DNA of 64,000 nt from Salinicoccus sp. Bachu38. Lineage in GTDB: Bacteria; Bacillota; Bacilli; Staphylococcales; Salinicoccaceae. The DNA lies in the NCBI RefSeq assembly GCF_038561955.2, contig NZ_CP138333.2, forward strand, positions 2,108,001 to 2,172,000, given 5' to 3'. Positions 39,276 to 48,586 of the stretch are shown here, one piece after another. Each line of letters opens with the position of its first letter. Positions within the stretch are counted from its first letter, which is position 1. The translations under genes and the position numbers were made by a program. The notes under the pieces are model-generated. The model was not told the DNA's origin. It made no database searches and saw nothing but the letters and a program-made list of their open reading frames with translations.

Positions 39276-40298
39276 ATGAGTACAATAAATGTATTGGTGA
39301 CCGGCATAGGCGGTCCCATAGCCCAGGGGCTTATCCAGGGTTTGAAGAAGAGGCAGGACGTTACGGTAATTGGTGTCGACCGGCGCACGGTGACAGCCGG
39401 CCACCAGTTCTGCGACCGCACATACCAGGTGCCGCGCTATACCAATGTGGACGCCTATCTTGACAAGTTGAAGGAGATTATTGAAAAAGAGTCAATCGAG
39501 ATCATCTTCCCCTCCCTGCATGAAGAGGTCAACATATTCCATGAACACCGCGATGCGCTCAAACCGCTCATCGCCCTGCCGACAAGCAATGACTTTGACG
39601 TACTGATGCACAAGGAACATGTATACCAGAAGCTCGAATCGATGGGGCATGGCAAATACATACCGAAGTACAGTGGTTTCAACACGGAAGAGGAACTCAA
39701 GGAAATAAACTCCTTCCTGTTCAAGGAGGACTCGCATTTTGTAGTCAAGACGGTCGACAGCTATGCCTCTTTGGGCTTCGCCATCCTGACCGACAAGAAA
39801 AATTACCTGGCGGCTCTGAAAAACGGGAAAAAGCACACCGTCGACTTTGAAGACTACTGCAAGATCATCGACCCGTCCGAACGCAAGCTGGCGATGGAGC
39901 TCATCAATGGCCAGGAGTACAGTGTCGACGTCTATCTCCATAAGGGGAAAGTCGTCGTCGCTGTCCCGCGGGAACGCACAGGCGTCTCCAACAACATCGT
40001 CCTCGACGGCAAGGTCGTCAATCACGAGGATCTAATCCGTGCCTCCAAAGAGATTACCGAAAGCCTCGTGGAGGATGGCTTCATCAATATACAGTTCATG
40101 GAAAGCGACACCGGCTATAAGCTCACCGATATCAATCCGCGTTTCTGCGGCAGTCAGGTCATGAGCCTCGGTGCCAACGTCAATTTCCCTTCGCTGTTCA
40201 TCGAATATCTCCATCTCGGAAATGAAATACCTGTAGAACCCATATGGAACACACGTATGCTCAGGTTCAGAGATCAGATATTCGTACATGAAGAATGA
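39276..40298 (+). CDS. ATP-grasp enzyme (CarB-like), partner of a MurJ-type flippase
   Basis: This 340-residue ligase joins a carboxylate to an amine or other nucleophile using ATP. The N-terminal pre-ATP-grasp domain begins VLVTGIGGPIAQGLIQGLKK. The ATP-grasp core includes the Lys of SHFVVKTVDSYAS and the metal site IQFMESDTGYKLTDINPRF. Proteins of this kind appear in surface polysaccharide loci, where they may amidate sugars. AAGGAG precedes the ATG. The murJ-like gene begins 14 bases downstream, which suggests modification of a lipid-linked precursor before export. That is inference. Confidence 0.82.
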   Translation: MSTINVLVTGIGGPIAQGLIQGLKKRQDVTVIGVDRRTVTAGHQFCDRTYQVPRYTNVDAYLDKLKEIIEKESIEIIFPSLHEEVNIFHEHRDALKPLIALPTSNDFDVLMHKEHVYQKLESMGHGKYIPKYSGFNTEEELKEINSFLFKEDSHFVVKTVDSYASLGFAILTDKKNYLAALKNGKKHTVDFEDYCKIIDPSERKLAMELINGQEYSVDVYLHKGKVVVAVPRERTGVSNNIVLDGKVVNHEDLIRASKEITESLVEDGFINIQFMESDTGYKLTDINPRFCGSQVMSLGANVNFPSLFIEYLHLGNEIPVEPIWNTRMLRFRDQIFVHEE

Positions 40299-40312
40299 AA
40301 TAGTGTGATGAT

Positions 40313-41839
40313 ATGAAAAAAGCAGTCATTCTACTGATGGTGCTCACCATCGTCTCCAAAGTCTCGGGATTCCTGAGGGATCTGACGCTGGCATACTTCT
40401 ATGGCGCTTCGGAGATCAGTGACGTCTTCCTGCTCGCCATCAGCATCCCGACCATCGTCTTCGGAGTGATTGCCGCAGGCATCTCTACGGGATATATCCC
40501 GCTCTACTCACGCATCGAAAACAAACTTGGAGAACGGGCCGGCATAGAGTACACGAACAACCTGATCAATGTACTGATGGTCCTCACAACAGTCCTCGTT
40601 GCGCTTGCCCTGGTCTTCACCGAATACCTGGTGAAGATATTCGCAATCGGATTCGAAGGGGAGACGCTCGCACTCGCAGTGATGTTCACCCGCTTCAGCA
40701 TTTTTGGTGTCTATTTTACAATCATCATCCGCATTCTGAGCGCTTACCTGAACTATAAAAAGATATTTGCCGTACCTTCGCTGATCGGCATTCCGATGAA
40801 TCTGGTGCTGATCGCCGCCATCGTCATCAGCAGCAGGACGGAGTGGATCTATGTACTCGCCATGGCGAACGTCATCGCCCTGTTCATACAGTTCCTCATC
40901 ATCGTCATCGTCGCATACAGGTATGCCTTCAGATTCCAGGCTGTGTTCCAGCCGAAAGACAGGCACATCAAGGAGATGGCCGCCCTCGCCTTCCCGGTCA
41001 TACTGGGTTCCAGCGTTTCCCAGATCAACCGGCTGGTGGACCGTTCACTGGCTTCCTGGATATCAGTCGGGGGCATCTCCTCCCTCAACTATGCCAATAC
41101 GATGAATACCGCTTTCCTCGGGATATTCGTCTCCTCGTTCGTGACGGTCTTCTATCCGGACATCTCCAGGAAAGCCGCAAAAGGCGATATGGATGGCCTG
41201 AAATATACGATGAATCAGACGATCATCGGCGTATTGCTGCTGATCATCCCCGTGACGGCGGGTGCCCTGGCATTCGCCGAACCGATCGTCCGCTTCCTGT
41301 TCGGCCGGGGCGCATTCGATGAGACGGCAGTCGCACTCACGACTTCCGCCTTCTTCTTCTATTCCATCGGCCTGATCGGAACCGGCGTCAACCTGATTCT
41401 GACCCGCGTATTCTATGCCCTGCAGGACACGAAGGCCCCGATGATCAATAGTGCAATCGGCATGGGCATCAATGTCGGCCTGAACTTTGCGCTCGCTCCC
41501 CTGCTCGGCATCGGGGGGCTTGCCCTGGCTACAAGCATCTCCGCCCTGATCACAGTCATCCTGCTCACGCAGGGGCTCCGCAGGAAGCTCGGCCGCCTGA
41601 ACCTGACGAAGCTGGTGCCTTCGACCCTGAAGATAGTCATGGCAGCAGGCGTTTCAACACTCATCGCCCTCACGCTGTACAGTGCATCTGAAGCTTCGCT
41701 CGGACCGAACATCAGCCTGATCATCGCGCTGGCCGTAATGGTGCTGCTGTATTTCACTGCAGTGTATCTATTGAAGATTGAGGGTGCCGACATATTCATC
41801 AAAGGCATCATGAACCGGCTCAGAAGAAAAAGGAATTAG
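40313..41839 (+). CDS. MurJ/MviN-like lipid II flippase family protein
   Basis: This is a MOP-superfamily membrane flippase of 508 residues with 14 predicted helices. The N-terminal SKVSGFLRDLTLAYFYGASE and the central RPLFGRGAFD-like segment VRFLFGRGAFDETAVAL are MurJ hallmarks. MurJ moves lipid II across the membrane for peptidoglycan synthesis. This copy could be the main MurJ or a paralogue for another lipid-linked oligosaccharide, given its ATP-grasp neighbour. The ribosome binding site is weak, consistent with coupling to the preceding gene. The stop lies inside the terminator. Confidence 0.88.
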   Translation: MKKAVILLMVLTIVSKVSGFLRDLTLAYFYGASEISDVFLLAISIPTIVFGVIAAGISTGYIPLYSRIENKLGERAGIEYTNNLINVLMVLTTVLVALALVFTEYLVKIFAIGFEGETLALAVMFTRFSIFGVYFTIIIRILSAYLNYKKIFAVPSLIGIPMNLVLIAAIVISSRTEWIYVLAMANVIALFIQFLIIVIVAYRYAFRFQAVFQPKDRHIKEMAALAFPVILGSSVSQINRLVDRSLASWISVGGISSLNYANTMNTAFLGIFVSSFVTVFYPDISRKAAKGDMDGLKYTMNQTIIGVLLLIIPVTAGALAFAEPIVRFLFGRGAFDETAVALTTSAFFFYSIGLIGTGVNLILTRVFYALQDTKAPMINSAIGMGINVGLNFALAPLLGIGGLALATSISALITVILLTQGLRRKLGRLNLTKLVPSTLKIVMAAGVSTLIALTLYSASEASLGPNISLIIALAVMVLLYFTAVYLLKIEGADIFIKGIMNRLRRKRN

Positions 41840-41866
41840 GATCCCCGGATCCCAATTCCTTTTTTC
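41831..41866 (+). terminator. Terminator overlapping the murJ-like stop codon
   Basis: AGGAATTAGGATCC pairs with GGATCCCAATTCCT (one mismatch) around CC and is followed by six T. The stem includes the TAG stop. Confidence 0.88.
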
Positions 41867-41885
41867 TATGTCAATATTCATTCTC

Positions 41886-42413
41886 CTAAAGGAGCAATGC
41901 ACCATAGACCAGCCCGAAAATGATGACCAGTGCAGGATGGACATTGAACTTCGTCAGCATGAAGAAGCTAGCCACGATCAGTATGATGGTGTGCAGGCTG
42001 CCTGAATCCGTGAAGGAATTGCTGAAGAAGTCATATGCGATGAGGCCGAGCAGAATCGCAATGACCGGACGGATCAGCGTCGTCAGCGTCTCGAACTTCT
42101 TCGTTCCCTTCAGCCTGTACAGAAGCCCTGCAAGTAATACCATGAGCATCAGGGACGGCATCACCGTTGCAGTGACCGCCACCACCGAACCGAGGACGCC
42201 TCCGACTTCGAATCCGATGAAACCGGCCATCTTGGTCGCTATGGGGCCGGGCAGTGCGTTGCCCAGTGCCAGCACTTCCGCAAACTCCTGGGAGTCCATC
42301 CATTCATAATTCTGCACCACTTCCTGCTCCACCAGCGGAATCGAAGCCGGCCCCCCGCCGTAACCCAGTATGCCTGGGATGAAGAAGGCGAGAAATATCT
42401 GCAGATAGATCAT
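41886..42413 (-). CDS. Chromate transporter, short-chain ChrA half (second)
   Basis: This is one half of a two-gene chromate/sulfate transporter. The 175-residue protein carries the duplicated-family signature ILGYGGGPASIPLV and ALPGPIATKMAGFIG, with five to six helices. It overlaps the other half by four bases, and the two most likely form a heterodimer. It corresponds to Bacillus ywrA or ywrB, which also lie near a gamma-glutamyltransferase gene. Chromate export is the known role. The natural ion may be different. Confidence 0.9.
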   Translation of the reverse strand: MIYLQIFLAFFIPGILGYGGGPASIPLVEQEVVQNYEWMDSQEFAEVLALGNALPGPIATKMAGFIGFEVGGVLGSVVAVTATVMPSLMLMVLLAGLLYRLKGTKKFETLTTLIRPVIAILLGLIAYDFFSNSFTDSGSLHTIILIVASFFMLTKFNVHPALVIIFGLVYGALLL

Positions 42414-42949
42414 ATGCGTCCCTCCTTCCTGAAGAGGCTGAATACCACGATGATGAGGATGATGATGGCCGGGTGGATTTCAAGCACTGCCAGAAGGACG
42501 AAGGCAACGAGCGTGAACAGTATGATGAACTGCCACGTCGTCCGCGCCTTTGCCTTGGCCAGGAATTCATAGGTCAGTATGAACAGCATGACGCCGACCA
42601 CCGGCATGACACCATGGCTCATCCCCTGGACCCATTCGAGGTCCTTGAATTCGGTGAACAGCTTCAGCAGGATGATCATCAGTATGATGGTCGGCAGGAT
42701 TGTTGCGAACACCGCATTGATAAGCCCCAGCCATCCTTTCTGGAGATATCCGATATAGCCGCCGAGCTTTGTCGCTATCGGACCCGGCAGTACGTTCCCG
42801 ATCGCGAGTGCGTCCTGGAAGGCTTCATCCGTCATCCACTTGTGCGTATCGACGACTTCCTTATGTACAAGGGGTATGGAGGACGGCCCCCCACCATACC
42901 CGAGCATGCCTACTTTGAAAAATACCCAAAAAATTTTAAAATGCATCAT
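42410..42949 (-). CDS. Chromate transporter, short-chain ChrA half (first)
   Basis: This is the upstream half of the split ChrA transporter, 179 residues. Signature segments are MLGYGGGPSSIPLVHKEVV and NVLPGPIATKLGGYIG. It follows the gamma-glutamyltransferase gene by 13 bases and overlaps its partner by four, so all three are probably cotranscribed. Sequence identity between the halves is moderate, as expected for an old duplication with inverted membrane topology. Confidence 0.9.
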   Translation of the reverse strand: MMHFKIFWVFFKVGMLGYGGGPSSIPLVHKEVVDTHKWMTDEAFQDALAIGNVLPGPIATKLGGYIGYLQKGWLGLINAVFATILPTIILMIILLKLFTEFKDLEWVQGMSHGVMPVVGVMLFILTYEFLAKAKARTTWQFIILFTLVAFVLLAVLEIHPAIIILIIVVFSLFRKEGRI

Positions 42950-42962
42950 CTTCTCCTAGTAT

Positions 42963-44552
42963 CTAGTATATGGATATTGAGCCATCCGTCCGGGATTCGG
43001 TGCCACCGATCAGGGCACCGTCCTCCCCCCGTATGATGACCTGCCCCCGTCCGAAGCTGTTCGGTTCGAGGTTCACACTGATCTTATGCCCACGCCGTGC
43101 GAGTGCCCGGGCGATATCCGGATCGAACCGGTCCTCGACCTCGACGTCCATGCCGGACTTGAACTGCCACCTCGGGGCATCGAGCGCACTCTGCGGGTTC
43201 ATATGATAGTCGATCAGGTTCATCGCCACCTGCAGATGCCCCTGTGGCTGCATGAAGGCCCCCATCACGCCGAACGGACCAAGAGGACTGCCGTCTTTCG
43301 TAATGAATCCGGGGATGATCGTATGGAATGGCTTCTTGCCGCCCCCGACAAAATTGGCGTGGTTCTCGTCCATCGAAAAGTTGTGCCCCCTGTTGTGGAG
43401 GGCGAGCCCGGTTTCCGGAATGACGACGCCGGAGCCGAATCCCATGTAGTTGCTCTGGATGTAGGAGACCATGTTGCCTTCGCCATCCGCCGTCGCAAGA
43501 TAGACTGTGCCACCCTCTGGCAGATCGCCATGCTTCCTCAGTTCCGCCTCTTCCGTGATTTCACCGCGGCGCGCTTTCAGATACGACTCATCGAGCAGGT
43601 CGGAAACACCCACTTTCATATGGGCGGGGTCCGCAACATATGTCGTCGTGTCCGCAAATGCCTGCTTGATGGCTTCGATCTGGTGATGGTATGTACACGC
43701 GTCCAAAGACCCGAACGCATCATCCTTCAGCATGCCGAGTGCCATCAGTGCAGTGACGCCCTGGCCATTCGGTGGAATCTCGTGGATTTCATGCCCCTTG
43801 TAGCTGATACTGATCGGTTCCACATAATCCACCTCGAAATCTTCAAGGTCCTCATGGGAGAGAAGTCCGCCCGTTTCATTGCTGTACTGGATGATCCTAT
43901 CCGCTAGGACCCCTTCATACACGCTTTTCCCGTCAGTTTCCGCAATGTCCAGAAGCGTTTCTGCATGATGCGGCAATGTTTTTATCTCACCTGCCGAAAC
44001 GGTGCCGAAGACGTCGAGCCATGGTTTGATCTCCTCGAAGTTTTCGGCTTCCCTGCTGTAGTTGTCGTAGGCAGCCTGCCAATATTTCGCTGTAACGGGT
44101 GTAATCGCAAAACCTTCCCCTGCGGCACGGATGGCCGGCGCAAGCACTTCCTTCAGCGTCAGGTTGCCAAAGTCCTTGATGAGCGTCGCCCATGCCTTCG
44201 GCACCCCCGGCACATTGACCGGCAGCCAGCCGAATTTCGGCATCCCGCTGAATCCCCGCTTGCGGATCTCCTCCATGCTCAGCCTGCGTGGTGAACGTCC
44301 ACTGGCGTTCATCCCATGCAGCTTGCCGTTCATCCAGGCGATCATGAAGGCATCGCCGCCGATGCCGTTGCTCGTCGGTTCGACGACCGTCAGGGTCGCC
44401 GCCGTGGCGATGGCTGCGTCCATGGCATTTCCGCCCTGCTTCATCACCTCTATTCCTGCTTCCGTGGCCAGTGGATGGGTCGTTGCCACCATGCCGTTTT
44501 TGGCGTATGTACTGAAGCGCCTGTTCATATATGGATAACTGTAATGGTTCAT
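42963..44552 (-). CDS. Gamma-glutamyltransferase family (YwrD-like)
   Basis: The enzyme hydrolyses or transfers gamma-glutamyl groups and matures by cutting itself before a Thr nucleophile. The 529-residue precursor has the predicted cleavage before Thr349 (EGG-TVYLATADGEGNMVS). The N-terminal TEAGIEVMKQGGNAMDAAIA and the oxyanion region GGTESR-like end are typical. There is no signal peptide, so it is cytosolic, as reported for the YwrD branch. It precedes the split chromate transporter, as in Bacillus. Substrate could be gamma-glutamyl peptides or a low-molecular-weight thiol. Confidence 0.9.
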   Translation of the reverse strand: MNHYSYPYMNRRFSTYAKNGMVATTHPLATEAGIEVMKQGGNAMDAAIATAATLTVVEPTSNGIGGDAFMIAWMNGKLHGMNASGRSPRRLSMEEIRKRGFSGMPKFGWLPVNVPGVPKAWATLIKDFGNLTLKEVLAPAIRAAGEGFAITPVTAKYWQAAYDNYSREAENFEEIKPWLDVFGTVSAGEIKTLPHHAETLLDIAETDGKSVYEGVLADRIIQYSNETGGLLSHEDLEDFEVDYVEPISISYKGHEIHEIPPNGQGVTALMALGMLKDDAFGSLDACTYHHQIEAIKQAFADTTTYVADPAHMKVGVSDLLDESYLKARRGEITEEAELRKHGDLPEGGTVYLATADGEGNMVSYIQSNYMGFGSGVVIPETGLALHNRGHNFSMDENHANFVGGGKKPFHTIIPGFITKDGSPLGPFGVMGAFMQPQGHLQVAMNLIDYHMNPQSALDAPRWQFKSGMDVEVEDRFDPDIARALARRGHKISVNLEPNSFGRGQVIIRGEDGALIGGTESRTDGSISIY

Positions 44553-44589
44553 GTCTGTTCCCCTTTTTTGAAATTTTCAATCAATTTTC

Positions 44590-44621
44590 GATATAAATAA
44601 GTCCTGCTCTGTTCACAGGAC
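44590..44621 (-). terminator. Weak terminator after the SEC-C protein gene
   Basis: GTCCTG and CAGGAC (44601-44606 and 44616-44621) pair around a nine-base loop and are followed on the minus strand by TTATTTATAT. The stem is short, so partial readthrough into the transferase gene is likely. Confidence 0.55.
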
Positions 44622-44631
44622 CTGGCTTTAT

Positions 44632-45660
44632 TCATCTGCCGCAGCATTTTTTATATTTCTTCCCACTGCCGCATGGACATGGGTCGTTCCTGCCGACCTT
44701 GACCTCCTTGACGACGGTCTGCGTCTTCAGTTCCGACTCCTTATGCCCCCGGTATTTGAAGTGCCGCGTGTTTTCCACAATGCCGGCAATCATATCGAAG
44801 AAACCGCGTTGCGCTTCCACATTGCTGAATTCTACATTCAATGTCATCAGATACTGAACGATTTCATCACGTTTCGATCCCTGCATGATGAGCTGGAGCA
44901 GAGAGATGTAGATGCTGTGGTGCTTGCCTGCAGGCACATCCACATTGCTCTTCACCCATTCCTTCAGCTGTCTGTGGTGTTTCGATTCGTCAATATAGTT
45001 CGGGTCGCTGAACTTGATGAACTTTGCGAACTCCGGTTCATAGTATGGTCTATCCCCCTGCAGCTTCCGGACCATTTCATACTGGGCATAGTTCATGTCG
45101 TCGATGACGATCTGCCTCTTGTCCTGGTCGATGGAGATGTCGTACGGAGATGTCTCGAGGAATTCCACGATCTCTTCTGCCGTCATGTCCATACTGTAGT
45201 ACTTCCTGAAGAGATGTATGAGCTGGTCGAAGCTGACGATGCCGTACAGGTGCAGTGCCGCGCGGACGAGATTGAGCTTGCGCTGGATTTCCAGGCGCGT
45301 TTCACGATTCTCTTCGTTGTCAGCTTCGCCGAAAAGCTGCGGCACCCCTTCTGCTATGAAGAAGCTGTCCTCATGCTCAGGGTCTTCAAACGCATACCCC
45401 ATGATATACAGGCCGAAGATGTCTTCCAGATTGTAGTACTCCTCCGGGTGGTCGGCGGAACTCCGCCATGTCCCGAAAGAGCGGTCATCTATATATTTGT
45501 AGGCATATGTCGCCGTCTCGGCATTATACTGCCGCTCCATGATCGCATCGATCAGCTCATCCTTTTTATACTTGGAGAAATTTTTGACTGAGATTGTGCG
45601 GGCCAGACGTTTCAGATCGTTCATATTATAATCTTTCAAATAGGTTTTTGCATTTTCCAT
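44632..45660 (-). CDS. Rho_N-like and SEC-C motif protein
   Basis: I do not know a function for this 342-residue protein. Residues 5-45 ([20 protein letters not shown]) resemble the Rho N-terminal/SAP-like helical fold that binds nucleic acid. The middle is mostly helical and charged. The C-terminus is a perfect SEC-C zinc motif, [13 protein letters not shown], as found in SecA and in proteins that contact ribosomes or SecB. The combination suggests an RNA-, ribosome- or export-linked role, which is inference. It stands alone between an AEC carrier and a transferase gene. Confidence 0.75.
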   Translation of the reverse strand: MENAKTYLKDYNMNDLKRLARTISVKNFSKYKKDELIDAIMERQYNAETATYAYKYIDDRSFGTWRSSADHPEEYYNLEDIFGLYIMGYAFEDPEHEDSFFIAEGVPQLFGEADNEENRETRLEIQRKLNLVRAALHLYGIVSFDQLIHLFRKYYSMDMTAEEIVEFLETSPYDISIDQDKRQIVIDDMNYAQYEMVRKLQGDRPYYEPEFAKFIKFSDPNYIDESKHHRQLKEWVKSNVDVPAGKHHSIYISLLQLIMQGSKRDEIVQYLMTLNVEFSNVEAQRGFFDMIAGIVENTRHFKYRGHKESELKTQTVVKEVKVGRNDPCPCGSGKKYKKCCGR

Positions 45661-45729
45661 ATTAGAAAAACTCCTCGCTCCTGATTCTCCACCCTATTTT
45701 ACCATATCGCCCCCTCGATTGATAAATAA

Positions 45730-46653
45730 TCAGAATATGGCCAGGGCGATGTAGATGACGCTGGAAACCGTCAATGCACTCAGCAGTGTGCTCATCATGA
45801 CGATTTCAGCTGCATACTCCGGATCATCACTGTATTCCTGGGCGATGATCGAACTGTTTACGGCAGCCGGCATGGCTGCAGTAATCAGGATGGCCTGTGC
45901 CACCACACCTTCCACATTGAAGAGCAGCAGCAGACCGAGTGCCAGTGCCGGACCGATAATGAGCCGGCCCAATGCACCGACCAGGGCACTCCATCTGAGG
46001 CGTCTGAATTTTATGCCTGCAATCTGTGCCCCCAGGATGAAGAGGACAAGACCGATCATCGCACTTCTCATATAGTCCAGTGATGTTTCGACGGGAGACG
46101 GTACTGATATGCTGAAGTAGTTGAAGGCGAGACCCAGCACCAGACCGTAGAATATCGGCATCTTGAAGTAGCCGAGCAGAGCCTTCGTCCGGCCGACATT
46201 CTTCGCACTCAATGAGAATATGCCGTAGGAGAAGGCGAACATGTTCTGGAAGACCACGATCATCACCTGGATGCTCATTGCGTAGGGATCGCTCCTGAAA
46301 ACGAGATCATTCACCGGCACACCATAGTTGCCGGCGTTATAGAACAGGTTGGAGTTTGTAAACAGCACGGTCCTGTCCCTGCTGAGCCCGAGAAGCCGCG
46401 CAATCAATTTTGCGATGACGAAGGAGGCGGCTGCATAGAGGATCAGGAAAAGCATCACATTGATGAGCAGTGCAAAGTCGATGGACGACTCGTACAGGCT
46501 CATGAAAATGAAGGCCGGCATCACATAATGGATGCTCAGCTTTGCCAGTGTCGACCGGTCGAGACTGAATTTGAGCTGGATGACATAGCCCGTTGCCACG
46601 ATCAGTCCGATGGGCAGTATGATATTTATAAAGATAAAGATGAATTCATTCAT
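45730..46653 (-). CDS. AEC family transporter
   Basis: This is a secondary carrier of the auxin-efflux-carrier family, 307 residues with ten predicted helices. The conserved half-site NSNLFYNAGNYGVPV is present. Bacterial members move malate, malonate or other organic acids. It follows azlD by 15 bases on the same strand and is probably in the same transcript. The substrate is unknown. Confidence 0.9.
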   Translation of the reverse strand: MNEFIFIFINIILPIGLIVATGYVIQLKFSLDRSTLAKLSIHYVMPAFIFMSLYESSIDFALLINVMLFLILYAAASFVIAKLIARLLGLSRDRTVLFTNSNLFYNAGNYGVPVNDLVFRSDPYAMSIQVMIVVFQNMFAFSYGIFSLSAKNVGRTKALLGYFKMPIFYGLVLGLAFNYFSISVPSPVETSLDYMRSAMIGLVLFILGAQIAGIKFRRLRWSALVGALGRLIIGPALALGLLLLFNVEGVVAQAILITAAMPAAVNSSIIAQEYSDDPEYAAEIVMMSTLLSALTVSSVIYIALAIF

Positions 46654-46668
46654 TTTAATGGCGTCCTT

Positions 46669-46956
46669 CTATAGCATGATGATGTATACGAATATAATGC
46701 TTCCCAGCACGATGAAGAAGAGCGGCACCCGGAGTACCGCCAGTATGATTGCGAATATGCCTCCAAGCACGCCGTAGACCGGCTGCTCCACCGCCGTAAG
46801 GATTCCGGGAAAAATCAGTACCCCGAGAGCAGCATAGGGTATATAATTCAAATATGTAACAATCCATTCCGGCAGGGAGAACTTGCCCACGATAAATGCC
46901 GGCAGTATGCGTGTTATGATGGTGACAGCAAAAAGAGCGACGATGAGCAGTATCAA
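46669..46956 (-). CDS. azlD: AzlD family branched-chain amino acid export subunit
   Basis: This is the small subunit of an AzlCD-type exporter, 95 residues with three to four helices (ITRILPAFIVGKFSLPEW, YIPYAALGVLIFPGI). It overlaps azlC by four bases (ATGA). In Bacillus the pair exports branched-chain amino acids and analogues. The substrate of this copy is inferred from family only. Confidence 0.92.
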   Translation of the reverse strand: MILLIVALFAVTIITRILPAFIVGKFSLPEWIVTYLNYIPYAALGVLIFPGILTAVEQPVYGVLGGIFAIILAVLRVPLFFIVLGSIIFVYIIML

Positions 46957-47639
46957 TTGAATACCTCCAGTCGTTCAAGAATGACACCAAGGAGTGCGGC
47001 AAGCAGGATGGCAGCAACGATGGCGATGCCTGAAGGCACAAACGGGATGGTGCCGAGGACATAGTGCATCACCATCCCAAGGGCGGCAACGATGCCGTAC
47101 TTGTAATGGACTCTGACGGCCGGTATGAGCAGCGCGATGAACAATGCATAGAGGGCGATGCCGCTCGCCAGGATCACCCCTTCACTCATCCATTCTCCGG
47201 CCAGATAGCCGACTGCGGAAAAAGCCACCCAGAAGGCGTAGGCGATGAAGAACGTGGCGAAGTAGTTTGTGAATGTATGCTGGTCTTCATCATTGTTCGC
47301 AGTGACCGCGAACGATTCATCCGTCACGTAGGATGACAGGAGCAGCCGCTTCAGGAACGACTCGTGCTTCAGGTCGTAGTTGACCTTGAACGCCATTACA
47401 AAGTGCCTTGAGTTGAGTATGAATACCGCAATGACGATGGCCAACGCCCCGCTTGAGGTGAGCATCTGGAGTGCCAGAAACTGGCTGGCGCCCCCGTACA
47501 CCATGAAGCTCATCAGCACCGTTTCGAAAAATGAGAGCAGCGGTTTTGCAGTGATTCCGAATGCGACCGCAACGGGAAGGTATCCCATGCCGATCGTCAT
47601 TCCATCCATGATGGATCTCTTGAAAGCTGTTTGCGTCAC
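46953..47639 (-). CDS. azlC: AzlC family branched-chain amino acid export subunit
   Basis: This is the large subunit of the AzlCD exporter. A GTG start at 47637-47639 (reading MTQTAFKRSIMDGM) with GGTGAT upstream gives 228 residues, the family length. The longer open frame begins in non-conserved sequence and is rejected. Features are GYLPVAVAFGITAK, MVYGGASQFLALQ and LNSRHFVMAF. It is coupled to azlD by a four-base overlap and is divergent from the HAD phosphatase gene. Confidence 0.9.
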   Translation of the reverse strand: MTQTAFKRSIMDGMTIGMGYLPVAVAFGITAKPLLSFFETVLMSFMVYGGASQFLALQMLTSSGALAIVIAVFILNSRHFVMAFKVNYDLKHESFLKRLLLSSYVTDESFAVTANNDEDQHTFTNYFATFFIAYAFWVAFSAVGYLAGEWMSEGVILASGIALYALFIALLIPAVRVHYKYGIVAALGMVMHYVLGTIPFVPSGIAIVAAILLAALLGVILERLEVFN

Positions 47640-47735
47640 AATATCACCACATTTATAATAATAAAACAATATGAATATTTTAACATACGTGAAAACGAAT
47701 ATCAGACCAATAAAAAGATAATGGAGTGAAAGAAG

Positions 47736-48578
47736 ATGAAAGCATTGGCGCTCGACATGGACGGCACCATACTGGATCACAGCGGACAGTTTTCCCTCAA
47801 CCTGGTGGAGACACTGGCCGAAATAAAAAAAATGGGCATGCATATCTTTTTTGCAACGGGCAGGACCAGCCATGAAATCATCAGCATCACGCCCGAACAA
47901 TGTCCACTTGATGGCTATGTAGCTGCGAGCGGCATGGGCATCTATGTTGGAGATGAACTCGTCGATGCCGCTTCCTTCGAACCGGGCTTCGTCCAGCAGA
48001 TGATCGAAGACGCGCGGGAGCGGGAGATATACTATGAAGTACACACGCTTGAAAACTCGAGCCGGACGCTTCTTCAGGACCAGAAATATTCATTTGCCGA
48101 CATCAGCCGGGACCAGCCCGAAACGATGAAGGATTTCGAATACCGGTTTGCCCAGGATACGATGAACAGCGAAACCCAGTGGGTCGAGGAACTGCCGCTC
48201 GACCATGTCGTCAAACTGTTCTTCTTCAGTACGGATATGGAAAAGATAAAAAAATGGTATGACTACCTGAAAGCCCGTCAGGATGATTCCGACTACGCGC
48301 TGTATACGACAAGTGTACACAATGCCGAAATCATGCTGAAGGGCCGGGACAAGGCGACCGGAACCGGTACATTGCTCGAACACTTCGGCATCAGCTTCGA
48401 GGATGTCCACGTGATCGGTGACTCGATGAACGACCTGCCCCTGTTCGAGAAGGCCGGGCGCAGGACCGCCATGAAAAATGCGACGGAAGCCGTCAAGGCG
48501 GCGGCTGATGATATCACCGAATTCACATGTGATGAAGACGGCCTCAAACACTATCTGGAAGAGACGTACTTGAAGTGA
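47736..48578 (+). CDS. HAD-superfamily phosphatase, Cof type
   Basis: This is a type IIB HAD hydrolase of 280 residues acting on phosphorylated small molecules such as sugar phosphates or FMN. Motif I is ALDMDGTILD with the nucleophile Asp, motif II is ATGRTS, and motif IV is VIGDSMNDLPLF. The Lys of motif III lies in GRDKATGT. GGAGTG precedes the ATG. It converges on the esterase gene eight bases away, with a small shared hairpin but no T run. The substrate is unknown. Confidence 0.88.
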   Translation: MKALALDMDGTILDHSGQFSLNLVETLAEIKKMGMHIFFATGRTSHEIISITPEQCPLDGYVAASGMGIYVGDELVDAASFEPGFVQQMIEDAREREIYYEVHTLENSSRTLLQDQKYSFADISRDQPETMKDFEYRFAQDTMNSETQWVEELPLDHVVKLFFFSTDMEKIKKWYDYLKARQDDSDYALYTTSVHNAEIMLKGRDKATGTGTLLEHFGISFEDVHVIGDSMNDLPLFEKAGRRTAMKNATEAVKAAADDITEFTCDEDGLKHYLEETYLK

Positions 48579-48586
48579 ACCCTGCC

